A stretch of 64,000 bases of DNA from the NCBI GenBank assembly GCA_946122785.1, contig CAMGYJ010000004.1, positions 9,942,150-10,006,149 of the forward strand. The letters run 5' to 3'. The notes below the pieces were generated by a model that saw only the letters and a program-made list of their open reading frames with translations, was not told where the DNA came from and did no database searches. A program made the translations under genes and the position numbers. Origin of the DNA: Linum tenue. Its lineage: Eukaryota; Streptophyta; Magnoliopsida; Malpighiales; Linaceae. Shown piece after piece: positions 11,207 through 22,304 of the stretch. The stretch's first letter is position 1. The number at the start of each line of letters is the position of its first letter.

Positions 11207-12321
11207 TCAATAACCAGAGAACTTACCAGCCATGTGCACTTGTGACTCCGGATTTTGAGATTGCGACGTGTTGCTCTGGTTGAGAAACTGCAATAGTTGT
11301 TGAACTTGGTCAGAGTTTAGTCCAGGAATAGATACACCTGCCACTGATGATGACTGCGCTGCCCTCGGTTTGTTCGACCTCAAGTCCCTCTGCCGCTCTT
11401 CTCTATCATCTGGACGTGGTTTCCTCTCGACCCATCCAGCTGGATATCCAATCAACTCAAAGCAACTTTCTTTTAGGTGGCCACGCTTTTGGCAGTGACT
11501 ACAATGAAGTGCGCTCCTGCCATCCGCATTGCGTCCTCTCTCACTACTTCGTCCAGCCTCCACTGCGTCTTGACCACGAGATGTTTGAAGTGTTGCTGCC
11601 TCAACATGAGGCCTCCTATTTGTCGAAATTTGTTTGTGTTGCTCCTCGGTGGCAACAAGTCGATAAGCCTCTCCCAAGGTTGGTGTAGGTCTCATGGATA
11701 AGATTTGGATTTTCACTGTAGCAAAAGCATCTCCCAGTCCCGTTAGAAAATCAAAACGACAATCACTTTCCATATTCTCCATGACTTGATTCCCACATCA
11801 CACGTGCATTGCCCACATGTGCAATGCGGAATTGGCTTTATCGTCTACATCTCTTCCCAATAACCCCGCAGCTTGATGAAGAAAGTAGAGACGCTGAGTT
11901 TCTCTTGCCTTAAGGAGCTAATCAGCTGTCTAAGCTCGTATGCGCGAGGAGCCTATCCCTTTCCAAACCTGGCCTCTAGGTCGACCCACATCTCTCGCGT
12001 CGTCTTCGTATAACGAATCGAGCTGCAAACTTCCTTGTCATTGGCAGTCTTGAGCCATCCCTTCATGAGTGCATCACATTGCAACCATGCCTCTCAAAGC
12101 TCTCCCACTGCTTCGGGCTTCACAAAAGATCCATCCACAATACCAAGTTTATTCTTGGCGATTAGGGCTTCCGTCATATCGGTTACCCATTCTCCATAAT
12201 TTGAGTCGTTCAGCAACTCCCCCACAAACAGCTGGCCAGGATTGTCCGATGCTTGGATCTTCAACGTCGCAGGAATAACCAGAGGAACGACACCGCCTCT
12301 TCTGCCGCCACTGGTGACCAC
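11207..12321 (-). pseudogene. Copia element 1 gag relic
   Basis: The N-terminal part (12321-12094) reads FVGELLNDSNYGEWVTDM and ALIAKNKLGIVDGS, the gag N-terminal pattern of this family. The C-terminal part (11782-11207) has the zinc knuckle CSHCQKRGHLKESC followed by a Gln-rich segment (DQVQQLLQFLNQS). The middle is broken by frameshifts. Gag would form the virus-like particle that packages the element RNA. The same layout is less damaged in copia element 4. Confidence 0.8.
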
Positions 12322-12385
12322 CGCATGTCAGTTCCGCCCTCTATTATCGTAGCCATTCTGATCTATATGACCAGCTCTGATACCA

Positions 12386-12642
12386 TGTAAAATATATAAA
12401 GCGAAAAGTAAAGAACACAAACACGAGATTTACGTGATTCTTCTCATTCAGTGTGAATGAGCTTACTCCACGGAGAAATAGAGCTTTCTCTCGCTATTCT
12501 TATTAGTCGGCAACTGATTACAAGAAGATGAATATATACCCTATTCTTCAAGTGCAACTAGGGTTACGCTACGTAAAGGAGAAAGGACTCCTATACCCTT
12601 CCATGCAATCCCGACTAATAATAAGGAATAATAATTCCTATA
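12386..12642 (-). repeat. Copia element 1 5' LTR
   Basis: 257-bp partner of 6895-7151. The tRNA-Met primer-binding site lies immediately inside it at 12374-12385, which fixes the minus orientation. Confidence 0.9.
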
Positions 12643-12647
12643 TAATA

Positions 12648-13107
12648 GTACATAAAATCATGATGATATTAAAATATCATAATCTAAAATAATTGTATAT
12701 ATAATAATATAAATATACTACCCACTGTTTATGGCAAATCAAACTTCCACTTCTAAATCATTTTTTTACAAATCTTCCACCCCAGAGTCCCAAGCACGTA
12801 AGAATCTCTAGTTCGGTTCAATTTGACCACCTTACTATTCTGTGATTAGCTTTGCAAGAAATACAGTTTGGCCCTCTGGTCTGGTATCCATCCATCCATC
12901 ACGGACCTCACCGCATCTGGCTGAGAAGTTGTATTGTGGGGCTCCGGCCCACCCAAACAGCCCAAATATAAAAGCTATAGTTTGTATCCATCCTTCGAAC
13001 CGAGTCATCGTCGCCCAGCTTCTTCTCCCTTTCTCCTACCACCGTGCTGAAGCGGCAAACTCGCACAACCTTTCTTCGCACAACCTTTCTTCTCCGCCGG
13101 TGTCACG
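12648..13107 (+). promoter_or_regulatory. Upstream region, promoter and 5' UTR of U2B''
   Basis: The first 190 bp are AT-rich and featureless. GGCCCACCC at 12946-12954 and CAGCCCA at 12958-12964 resemble the GGCCCA/GCCCA site II-type words common before plant housekeeping genes. TATAAAAG at 12967-12974 lies about 135 bp before the ATG. The leader then has pyrimidine-rich runs. Promoter function is inferred from position and motifs. Confidence 0.55.
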
Positions 13108-15341
13108 ATGCTAACGGCTGACATTCCCCCCAATCAAACCATTTACATAAAAAACCTCAACGAGAAGGTCAAGAAAGAAGGTACGATACGATCTCCTCTC
13201 TCTCTCTCTCTCTGCCTTTCTGGGCTGTGGAATCAATGGAACGGAAAAATTTTTGAACCCTAAATCTCGCCGTCTCAATTCATGGTTCTGCTCTCCATAG
13301 CTGCGCAACTTGAAGCTTGCCATAGAGTGCAAATTAGTGCTCGAGTTGCTTACTCATTTCAAAGGGTTTAGGGGCAAGTATTCTGTGTTGTTCACGGCCA
13401 ATGCGGAGTAATGCCACCCAAGTTTGGTTTGCTCAGATTCGTCGTGGGAGCTTAGGTTCTGAAATTCTATTTTCTGGCGAGCTAGAGTATTAGGATTGGT
13501 AGCGTTCTGTTTTATTAAAAGGATGGATGTTTAAGTTTAGTGCCCGAGAAGGCCTATTCTTTCATAGTTTACAGGTGGTATCCCTCAAGATGGCTACTTT
13601 GCGGAAACATCTTATCCAGAACTGTATATGTGGCATATAGCATCTGTGTTAAAGGGTTCTAGTTTATATACTTTTGAATGAGTAATCAACTCACACTACT
13701 ACACTACCTCGGTCCATAAACAATAAGTTGGTTCCGTTGTGGGCAGAGTCATTTGAAACCAACAATTGAATGGCCATTGAATGCTTTTAAGCTGTCCATT
13801 TGTTTCAGATTTCATTCATGTTTGTGATCCCTGGAAGCACTTTCCCCAGCAAGCATTGTGAACGAGTCAGGAACTTGATTCTCAATCACTGTCTCTTGTT
13901 GCAATATGTCCTAGTTCTATGAAACCTTTGGGATTGTAGCGTATTGGTTAATACTTAATAGTTACAGGTTTCACCGTATCTAACATTTTCTTTTTCAGAA
14001 TTGAGAAGATCGCTTTACTGTTTGTTTTCTCAATATGGAAGGATTCTGGATGTCGTTGCCTTGAAGACACAGAAGCTCAGAGGGCAGGCATGGGTCTGCT
14101 TCAGTGAAGTAACAGCTGCCAGCAATGCAGTGCGGCAAATGCAGGGTTTTCCATTTTATGACAAGCCCATGGTACGCCTTTAGATGTGGAGCTAGTAACT
14201 TATGTAGGGAAATGTAAAGGCGTGAACATAAAATATATGATATATGAGTAACTTGGTCAGAGTATCTATTTGAACATGAAGTTGCTTAAGATTATAGAGT
14301 TAACTATTAGGCTCCTGTATTAGGGCGTGGAGTTATTTCAATGAGAAAGAAGGTTTCTTCAGTATGGACTCCCTCATTCATACGATAACGTAGTTCTTGA
14401 AGAACCTTGCAGTATCATCTATATTTTCTCTGCACATATTCTGGTTTAAAGATTCGACCAATTCAATTAGGCCAGGTTCCTAGCTAAAGACACAGATGTG
14501 AAGGACAGGCTTACTCATTATATCCTTTTGCCATTATACATCTCTATAATAACAATATAGTAACAAGAACATATCAGGAGTGGCAATTTTATGCTTATAA
14601 GATCTTGGTTTGGTGCAGCGTATCCAATATGCAAAAACAAAGTCAGACTGCCTTGTAGAGGCAGAAGGAGTCTACGATCCAAATGCTAAGAAGAAGAAGA
14701 AACAAGAAGAAAAAGGTAATCAGAATTGAAATCTTGCATTCTCTAGTCAATTCTCCAATATCATGCAAGAACTTTTGAGCTCTACGCTTGTACTAATCAT
14801 GTGCCAATATCTGTACCTTCAGCTGAGAGGAAGAGGCGCGCTGAAGAAGTTCAGCAATCTGCAACAGCTAATGGTTCAGCTGCTGACAATAACAGAGGCC
14901 CTGTAAGTGTGCTGCTACTGTCTGTTTACGTAACTCTGGCCATTAGTTTCTCCACCACAATCTTATAAATTTACCTCGAAAGCATGTGTCTGTTAGTTCT
15001 AGATTGCCTTCGTCAGATTTGCCATCTGATCGTGAATTCTGCTCCTTTGTGATGTGCAGACTTCTTTCCGCCCAGCAAGTGGTGGCGGCGACCAAGAAAC
15101 CATTCCGCCTAACAACATACTGTTCATCCAGAATCTGCCGCATGGAACCACTAGCATGATGTTGCATGTCCTGTTCCAGCAGTACCCTGGATTCAAGGAA
15201 GTCCGGATGGTGGAAGCTAAGCCTGGCATTGCATTCGTTGAATTCGAAGACGACATTCAGTCATCCATGGCCATGCAGGCACTTCAAGGGTTCAAAATCA
15301 CTCCTCAAAATCCAATGGCCATCAGTTTTGCCAAGAAGTAG
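13108..15341 (+). CDS. U2B'': U2 small nuclear ribonucleoprotein B'' (U2B'')
   Basis: The exons are 13108-13180, 13999-14171, 14619-14715, 14823-14902 and 15060-15341, all with GT-AG introns and phases that join to a 234-aa protein. It begins [20 protein letters not shown], the typical plant U2B'' start. RRM1 (about residues 10-90) has RNP2 IYIKNL and RNP1 RGQAWVCF. A charged Lys/Glu-rich linker follows (KKKKKQEEK). RRM2 (about 159-234) has LFIQNL and [12 protein letters not shown] and ends ISFAKK. The protein binds U2 snRNA stem-loop IV with U2A' in the nuclear U2 snRNP. The length matches plant family members. Intron 1 holds a (CT)n run near 13193-13213. The gene ends 431 bp from the convergent BiP stop. 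U1A is the close relative, but the start and linker fit U2B'' better. Confidence 0.95.
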
Positions 15342-15772
15342 TAGGCTTGCTTGTCTTCTACATGTATTGTATGGATTAAGGAGAGCCATGCCTCCTGAAA
15401 CCGAGTTAGGAGTATTGTATCTGATCAGGAGCAATGTTATTGTAGACCACTATCAACAGAATCTTTGCCAGTACTTTTGAGTCAGTTTCTACCTTTTATC
15501 GTCTAATCTGCTTCTTGTTCCATCATGGATTGTTTCCCAGCGTATGAATCATTGTCTAATCTTCTTTAGTACAATGCACAATTTTTATTTGAAACCCAAT
15601 ATATAAAAATACTAGAGTAAAAACGAAGAAGCAAAATCTATTTTACACCTCAATCCCAGCCCAATCAATTAATCAATATATATTCAAACTCAAAAACCTA
15701 TAACCCAAAGAACATAACTACATAAAACAATCTTTATAATCCATCTACCATTGCCAGTCAGCCTCAGCCAGC
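15342..15772. other. Shared 3' flank of U2B'' and BiP
   Basis: 431 bp between the two convergent stop codons should hold both 3' UTRs and polyadenylation regions. It is AT-rich, with AATATATAAAAATAC near 15599-15613. No other gene is seen. Confidence 0.6.
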
Positions 15773-18372
15773 CTATAGCTCGTCATAAGAACCCTCTTCA
15801 TCATCATCTTCACCATCATTCCTTCCACTCTGCTGTTGCTGCTGTTCATAAACTCCCTTAATCACCGGATTACAGACATCCTCAACTTCCTTCAACTTCT
15901 CATCATAATCATCCTTCCCAGCCACCCCTTCATTCTCCTCCAACCACTCCAAAGCTTCCTTCAAAACCCTCTCCACCTTCTCCTTCTCTTCCTCCCCAAT
16001 CTTCCCTCCGACGCCATTTCCATCACCAACCGTGCTCTTCATGTTGTACACGTAGCTCTCCAGTTTGTTCCTCGAGTCGATTCGTTCCTTCACCTGCCTG
16101 TCCTCTTCCTCCATTTCTTCAGCCTCCTTCACCTTCATCTCTATCTCCTCCTGGCTCAATGTCCCCTTGTGGTTTGTGATCGTCAGCGATTGCGACTTCT
16201 TCGCTGCCTTGTCTTCAGCTGTCACGCTCAGGATCCCGTTCACGTCCACTTCGAACGTCACTTCAATCTGGGGCACGCCTCTTGGTGCTGGTGGGATGCC
16301 GGAGAGGTCGAATTGGCCTAGCTCCTTGCAGTCCTTCGTCAGGGCTCTTTCTCCTTGGTATACCTGAACAAAAAAAATGTAATATTGAGGTTACCCCGAA
16401 ACCAAATCACGTTTAATTTCAAAGTTCTGATATTCATTCGATGCATTGATGTTGGTACGATCGCACATTCTCATGAAAACGGACGGTCATTTACCTTGAT
16501 TGATACAGTTGTTTGTTGGTCTTGGTATGTGCTGAACACTTGTGACTTCTTAGCGGGAATGGCAGTGTTCCTTGGGATCAATTTAGTCATAACACCACCA
16601 ACAGTTTCAATACCCAGACTCAGGGGAGTTAGATCAATTAGAAGTATGTCTGCAATGGGCAAAAGATAACCAATCGTTAGAGTATGAGTAATACGAGCAG
16701 TGTTAGTACGAGTTATATATGTCGCGGACTAATTAATTACCTCGAGTGTTGGCTTGATCTCCGCCGAGGTTGCCACCTTGAACCGCCGCGCCATAAGCCA
16801 CAGCTTCATCAGGATTCACACCTTGGTTCGGCTCCTTGCCATCAAACATCTCCTTGAGCAGCTCCCTAACCTTGGGAATCCGAGTGCTCCCTCCGACGAG
16901 CACGATCTCGTCGATCTCCGACTTCTTCAGCCTCGCGTCCTCCATCGCCTTCTTCACGGGCCTCAATGTCTTCTTGAACAGGTCCATGTTCATCTCCTCG
17001 AACCTCGCCCTGGTCAGCGGCTCGGAGAAATCGACCCCGTCGAACAGCGACTCGATCTCGACTCGGACCTGGTGCTGGCTGCTCAGCGCCCTCTTGGCTC
17101 GCTCGCACTCCCTCCGCAGCTTCCCCAGGGCCTTGTTGTCCTTGCTAATGTCTTTCCCGTACTTCCTCTGAATCAGCTTGATGAAGTAGTCCATTACTCT
17201 GTGGTCGAAATCTTCCCCTCCTAAATGAGTGTCGCCGCTGGTCGCCAACACCTCGAAGACTCCATTGTCGATGGTTAGGATGCTGACGTCGAATGTCCCG
17301 CCGCCGAGGTCGAAGACCAGGATGTTCTTCTCTTTCCCCTTCTGGTCCAGCCCGTAGGCGATTGCCGCCGCGGTCGGCTCGTTGATGATTCGGACCACGT
17401 TCATCCCTGCTATTGTCCCTGCATCCTTGGTCGCTTGTCTCTGCGCGTCGTTGAAGTAAGCTGCAAATAAAACAGACAAATCATCGTTGTCGGTAAATTT
17501 ACATGTAAAATTCGTAACGAAATTGAAATTGATAAGCCTCCGCTTCAAATTCCTCAAGCTTAAATTTTTAGCCCCTCATTCAAATTTCTGGCTCCGTCCG
17601 AAATCACAAATTTAAACGATAGTTATTTACCTGGAACGGTGATGACTGCGTGTTTAACCTTCTCTCCCAGGAAAGATTCAGCCGTCTCCTTCATCTTGTT
17701 CAACACCATGGCGCTAATTTCCTCGGGGCTAAATGTTTTGGTCTCTCCGTCTTTTCTCACTTCAACGTACGGCTTCCCCTTCTTGTTCACAACTTTGTAT
17801 GGGAGTAATTTCAAATCCTTCTGAACCTCCGGATCATCAAACCTGTAAGTAAGAAAGAAAGTTGAATTTCAATTTCAAACACACGTTCCCTAGAAACAGA
17901 GTTGCAGTGGGATGAATTTTCAGGATGCAGTGATTTCAGATTTGTTAATCTGTAACTTGATTACCTTCTTCCGATGAGGCGTTTGGCGTCGAAGATGGTG
18001 CGTTCTGGATTCTGAGGTGCCTGATTCTTGGCGGCCTCGCCGATGAGGCGCTCCGAGTCCGTGAACCCGACCCACGAGGGTGTGATCCGGTTGCCTTGGT
18101 CGTTGGCGATGATCTCCACGTGGCCGTTTCTCGAAACGGCAACACACGAGTAGGTTGTTCCAAGGTCGATTCCGATCACCGTCCCGAGCTTCGGAGTCCA
18201 TTCTCCTTCCGCTGCCGCGGCTGCTGATGCTGCCAGAAGGAAAGCTGTAAAACAACAAAGAGAAACAGAGCAAGGATGTTTAGTTTCTGATTAGAACCGA
18301 ACAAAAGAGAATAGAGTGTTTACCTGACACAATGAGAAGGATGAGTGCGAGATTGCTGGTCTTGACCGCCAT
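15773..18372 (-). CDS. BIP: Luminal-binding protein BiP (ER HSP70) ending in YDEL
   Basis: Six exons on the minus strand (18324-18372, 17965-18244, 17631-17842, 16741-17460, 16495-16649, 15773-16363) join in phase to 668 aa, the usual BiP length. A signal peptide ([20 protein letters not shown], then Ala-rich) precedes [23 protein letters not shown]70 signatures are present: [21 protein letters not shown] and [12 protein letters not shown]. The substrate-binding domain begins after [16 protein letters not shown]. The acidic tail ends EEGSYDEL. BiP is the ATP-driven chaperone of the ER lumen, aiding folding and quality control. The retrieval signal is normally HDEL in plants; here the codon is TAT, giving YDEL. 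Relative to typical BiPs the C-terminal lid is more diverged than the ATPase domain and carries a Gln run (EQQQQQS), which may mark a stress-type paralogue. No frame breaks are seen. Confidence 0.93.
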
Positions 18373-18465
18373 TGTTGCTTTCACTGGAAAGAATTTGATA
18401 GCTTGATTCTGCACTGTTCTTTCTTTTGCTCTGTTTATTTCTGATGCTGTGTCCTAGAGGACGTA

Positions 18466-18473
18466 TATTTATA
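18466..18473 (-). promoter_or_regulatory. TATA box of BiP
   Basis: TATAAATA on the minus strand, about 95 bp before the BiP ATG. Confidence 0.6.
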
Positions 18474-18545
18474 GTAGTAGTGGAATTCAGTTTCATAAGC
18501 GGATTTAAATTGTGTAGGCTAGCGTGTTCGTCGAATCAAAAAATG

Positions 18546-18554
18546 CCACGTCAT
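18546..18554 (-). promoter_or_regulatory. UPR-element-like site CCACGTCAT upstream of BiP
   Basis: CCACGTCAT (plus strand) matches the core of the plant unfolded-protein-response element, which contains CCACGTCATC, and the ACGT core bound by bZIP factors such as bZIP28/bZIP60. It lies about 75 bp upstream of the TATA box. Family knowledge makes a UPR role plausible; only the motif is seen here. Confidence 0.5.
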
Positions 18555-18611
18555 GTAATAACGTTGTCAGATTCTTGTGGAACCAGCTTTGGCGGGAAAA
18601 ACCTCACTGCT

Positions 18612-20848
18612 CCAACGAGCGGAAATTCTTTAGTGCCGGGACTGTATTGATACCGTCCCTTTTTTACCGGCTACAGCCGGTCTTGGGCTTTCCCCGTTAT
18701 TGGATTACATTTTTTTTTCTTTCGAAACCCCGTTACTTGGCTACGGGAACAAAGAAAAAATATGTTCAGTTGTCTCCGTAACTTTATACGAAGACAAAGT
18801 CATGTAATATTTGTTTTCATGTTATGTACTTTTTTTCCAATTTTCTCAACCCCTAGAAAAAACAACACATGCAAAAAATTTGTTGGAAACCAAAGTAAAT
18901 ATGAGTCGGCTGTAAAATATTTATACTGAGTATTCAAGAAAATTAAATTTATTCAACTAAAAAAATTTATGTTTATATTATCAATGATGGTGCTAGAATT
19001 TTGAATTGAAGCTAAAATATAAATCACGATATTTGAATTGTGATAATTGGAGATTGACTAATATTTTAATAATTACACTATTTTAAAAAATACAAAATTT
19101 AGATGTACTTTTACCTATATTTATATCGCCCTATCATTAACGTGGCTCCATCGTTGCTAGGGATGAAAATCAACCCACAACCATGGGTATCTTATCATCA
19201 CCAACCTGTTAACGTAGAGAACCCTCACATTGACTGAGTATGAGACGAATATGGTTAAAAGTTAAAACACACAAAAACTTTGATAGGTATGAGGTTGTAT
19301 GGTTTTAGACTCCCTTCCATATAGTCATACTCATACAGTCATACTCACTCCACCAAGAGTACTTTTATACATAAAAAAATAAATAAATCAAATATAACAT
19401 CTCAATAAAAAGAAGTGTAATTCCAAAATAATATTGAAATGTAATTGAATGGTCACCCAAACCAAATAATAATTTATCTCGCTCCAATTCTTCTTTCAGT
19501 CCTTTACTTATTTCTCTCTTTTAAAAAATTATAGTTATTTATTCCAAGTGTTGATGAAGTGCTAATGAAAGTTAAGCATAATTTGATTGTACTTTGCATT
19601 AGTGACGAAGTGGAAATCTTTCTACAATTTAGCATGCTCTATTATATTTTCTTGGCCTTTATTAGGTTTTGAGTTCGGTAAAAATGTCCATTTTCTAGTT
19701 GATTCCCTTAGTGGCAGGGGTGTTGTCACAAAATAACTTCCTAGTTGATTTGGATAACATTATACTTTTTCTTATGGGTTATGAATATTTTAGGATTAAA
19801 TGCGTTAAATTTGTAATTAAATAGTATCTTTGTTAATTTCATGATTTACTAGATCCGTTTAATGTTATAATTAAATATCTAGACGTTAAATTTTAGATAC
19901 AGTAATGTTGTATGTACGAGCAATGAAACAGGTATTACCCACAGGTATCCGAATAAAATGAAACAGGTATTACCCACAGGTATCCGAATAAAATCGGGGG
20001 AGTCTAAAATCATATCACCCCATCCACTTCAAACTTTTTGCGGTTTTACCAGCCCCCCCCCCCCCCCCCCCCCCCCCCGCGCCAATACCAAGTCAATATG
20101 GGGATTCTCTTCATTGATTTAGGTAGGGTTGGTAAGTTATTCATGGTTGCGAGTTTGATTGTCAGCCCTAGCAACGACGAAGCCACGTTAGTGAAAGTGG
20201 GTTATAAATGTAGGTAAACTAAATGTAAAGTTTTTGAGAAACAGAGTAATTCATAAGATATTATCCCATCTCCCATTATCACTATTCAAATGGTTTGAAT
20301 ACATGATTAGCAAAAAAATGGAATACACGGTAAAAATTGTCAAAATATCAAACTAAAAGTAAGGAATACAAGATCCTTTTTTATCGTGATATCGTCAGTA
20401 TGACACTAGTCCATGGAGAGGATATAAATAGGTTTTCTTATTTCGTTAATCTTCCAGTACATCATACAACGATATAAATAGGTTATGTTTACAACTCTAA
20501 TTTTCGAGTGACTATTTACAACTAAGTACCTATAATTAAAAAAAATTAAAACTTACTCATATGTATTTTTTAGGTTTCCAACCAAAATCTATATTTTTTT
20601 TAGTTTTATTACAGGGTCTAAATTGCAAAAAAAAAAAAAGAGTAATGGAATAAAAGTACAACATATTACATAACCTTCGTTTAAAGTATTTAACATTATT
20701 TTAAAATACAAAAAATTGGAAACATTTTTTCTTTGTTCCCGTTGAGGTAGAGCCCATTAACGGGGAAAACCGAAGACCGGGTGTAGCCGGTATAAAATGG
20801 ACTGTATCAATACAGTGGCGGCACTACAGAATTGCTCCACAACGAGTT
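18612..20848. mobile_element. 2.2-kb fold-back (long inverted-repeat) element upstream of BiP
   Basis: The left arm (about 18612-19240) and the right arm (about 20100-20848) are inverted copies over most of their length. The outer ends pair as TAGTGCCGGGACTGTATTG against TAGTGCCGCCACTGTATTG. Further in, GGGAACAAAGAAAAAAT is matched on both arms, and ACGTGGCTCCATCGTTGC pairs with ACGTGGCTTCGTCGTTGC. The centre holds a 36-bp tandem duplication (about 19922-19995) and a long C run (about 20053-20080). There is no ORF. Long arms with a small non-coding centre fit a fold-back or long-TIR Mutator-like element. No clear target duplication was found, so the exact ends are uncertain. Confidence 0.7.
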
Positions 20849-21265
20849 ATTACTTCTTACTGTAAAAAAAAAGTTATTACTTCTCGGCAACGGATTCGTA
20901 TTTGATAATACGTGCAGAATTAGAAGAAATGGGCGAAAGTCGGGTCGGAGAGATTCATTGGGCTTAGAATTAGCGAATCCGGTTGGACGATTGCCCAACT
21001 GAGCTGGGCTTTTGTTTTTAGTTTGGGACACAAGAACCTATTTCATTTGGGCTTAGGAATGATGTTTTAGCCCGAATCTCGTCTCGGTGTCCCAATGTCG
21101 TCGCCTTTTGTTTCAGCTCTAAATTTTAATTGATCTTGGTACTCGAAGGTGAAACAAGGCGGCTGTTAGCCATTTATTTTTCCACGGAGTTATCTAGACC
21201 GATTTAGAGAGCACTCTTTCCTTATCCGACGATTCCAGATTGTTGGATTTGGAATTATGAAGCTT
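20849..21265. other. Unassigned intergenic DNA
   Basis: Mixed-composition sequence with short ORFs on the minus strand but no recognisable domain. It may be an old promoter or gene fragment; nothing firm can be said. Confidence 0.3.
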
Positions 21266-21269
21266 CCTG

Positions 21270-21981
21270 GTGATGAATATACCTAAGTTGGCAAGCAAGA
21301 ACATAATCCTATTGCCAAAAGATTAGAAGTTTTTTCATGAAGGGGGCATGGTTAACTAAGTTTCCTGATAGTTTTGAAAGTACGGTAGTTCCAGAGGTTC
21401 ATTTTGATAACTGTGGTCTACTGCTCAATTCAACTTTTGATAAGAAAATACTGTCTAAACCTTTCAAGTTATTTAGATTTTGGAGTGAGCAATCCAGATA
21501 GAAATTTTTTAAGGCCATCCCCATTACTGTTTGAACAAGAAGCCAAAGTAGTTGCTTAATATGTGATGTTTCAGAATGTAGAAGAGGAGTTATACAAAAC
21601 AAAAAGAAAGAATTCAAGCAACTTAGAGGGAGATCATAAATATGCTTATTTCCACCATTCTTTAAGGATGAGACAACACATGCATACAATTTCTATTTGA
21701 AGAAAAATGATGGAAGGATAATAACTGATATATGGAATAGATTGACCAGCTAGCTGTAGATTTTTACAAAAGTACCTCTTAGGAGAGAGGAATGAAGAGG
21801 TACTTAGCTGTTCCATGGAAGAAATGTAGAAGCTACTGGAGCATAAGATCCTTGTGTCTGACACTGAAGGATTGTGCCGAAATGTCTCCAAAGATGAAAT
21901 TATAGATACCATTTTTAGTATATGAGTTCAAACAAGTCTCCAGGCTCTGATGGTTACACTGTTGAGTTCTACAAAGCTGTC
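21270..21981 (+). pseudogene. LINE (L1-type) endonuclease/RT remnant, 5' half
   Basis: One frame reads the end of the L1 endonuclease domain (MKGAWLTKFPDSFEST, then DNCGLLL), then linker, then the start of reverse transcriptase (SSNKSPGSDGYTVEFYKA). Stops and frameshifts are frequent. The remnant breaks off at the target site of copia element 2 and resumes at 27849, which dates the LINE as older. Confidence 0.75.
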
Positions 21982-22297
21982 TATGAATTTTGTAGAGTGA
22001 TTTTTGTGAAAGAGAAGCTCAAGCTTTCTGCTGAGTTCTCTATTCCTTTTTATAGCAGCAAAATCAAATTAACCAGCTAGTACAAGTGTCTCATTTCTAC
22101 TGGCCATTAGCAACATAAACCACTGTTTGCTTAACGACTAATAAACAGAAAGGAAAACGTCGCCGTAGCGACGTACATAATGAAAGGCATAACATAAGAA
22201 ACGCCCTTGCTCATGAAACGTTTCTTCACTTCTTCTTCTTGCCCTGTTAATCCTTGGTGCATCAGGACAAGCTCTGCTACTTGATCCATGACTGTTA
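21982..22297 (-). repeat. Copia element 2 3' LTR
   Basis: 316 bp, uninterrupted, matching the ends and body of 26933-27843. Confidence 0.88.
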
Positions 22298-22304
22298 CCC
22301 CCCT

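Larger units (their letters stand above)
6895..12642 (-). mobile_element. Copia element 1, LTR-bounded, degenerate, carrying a solo LTR
   Basis: Two 257-bp LTRs (6895-7151 and 12386-12642) flank gag and pol relics read on the minus strand. The 5-bp duplication TAATA lies at 6890-6894 and 12643-12647. A primer-binding site complementary to initiator tRNA-Met (TGGTATCAGAGC, minus strand, 12374-12385) abuts the 5' LTR. A polypurine tract (minus strand GCGGGGGAGT) abuts the 3' LTR. Read on the minus strand the LTR starts TATAGG and ends TTTACA, a non-canonical TA..CA terminus. Most of RT is deleted, and a gypsy-type solo LTR sits inside the protease/pre-integrase region. The gag is similar to that of copia element 4. 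Confidence 0.9.

Noticed and set aside
16754..17224. 156-codon plus-strand ORF across BiP
   Set aside because: It is antisense to BiP exon 4, which has clear HSP70 motifs.
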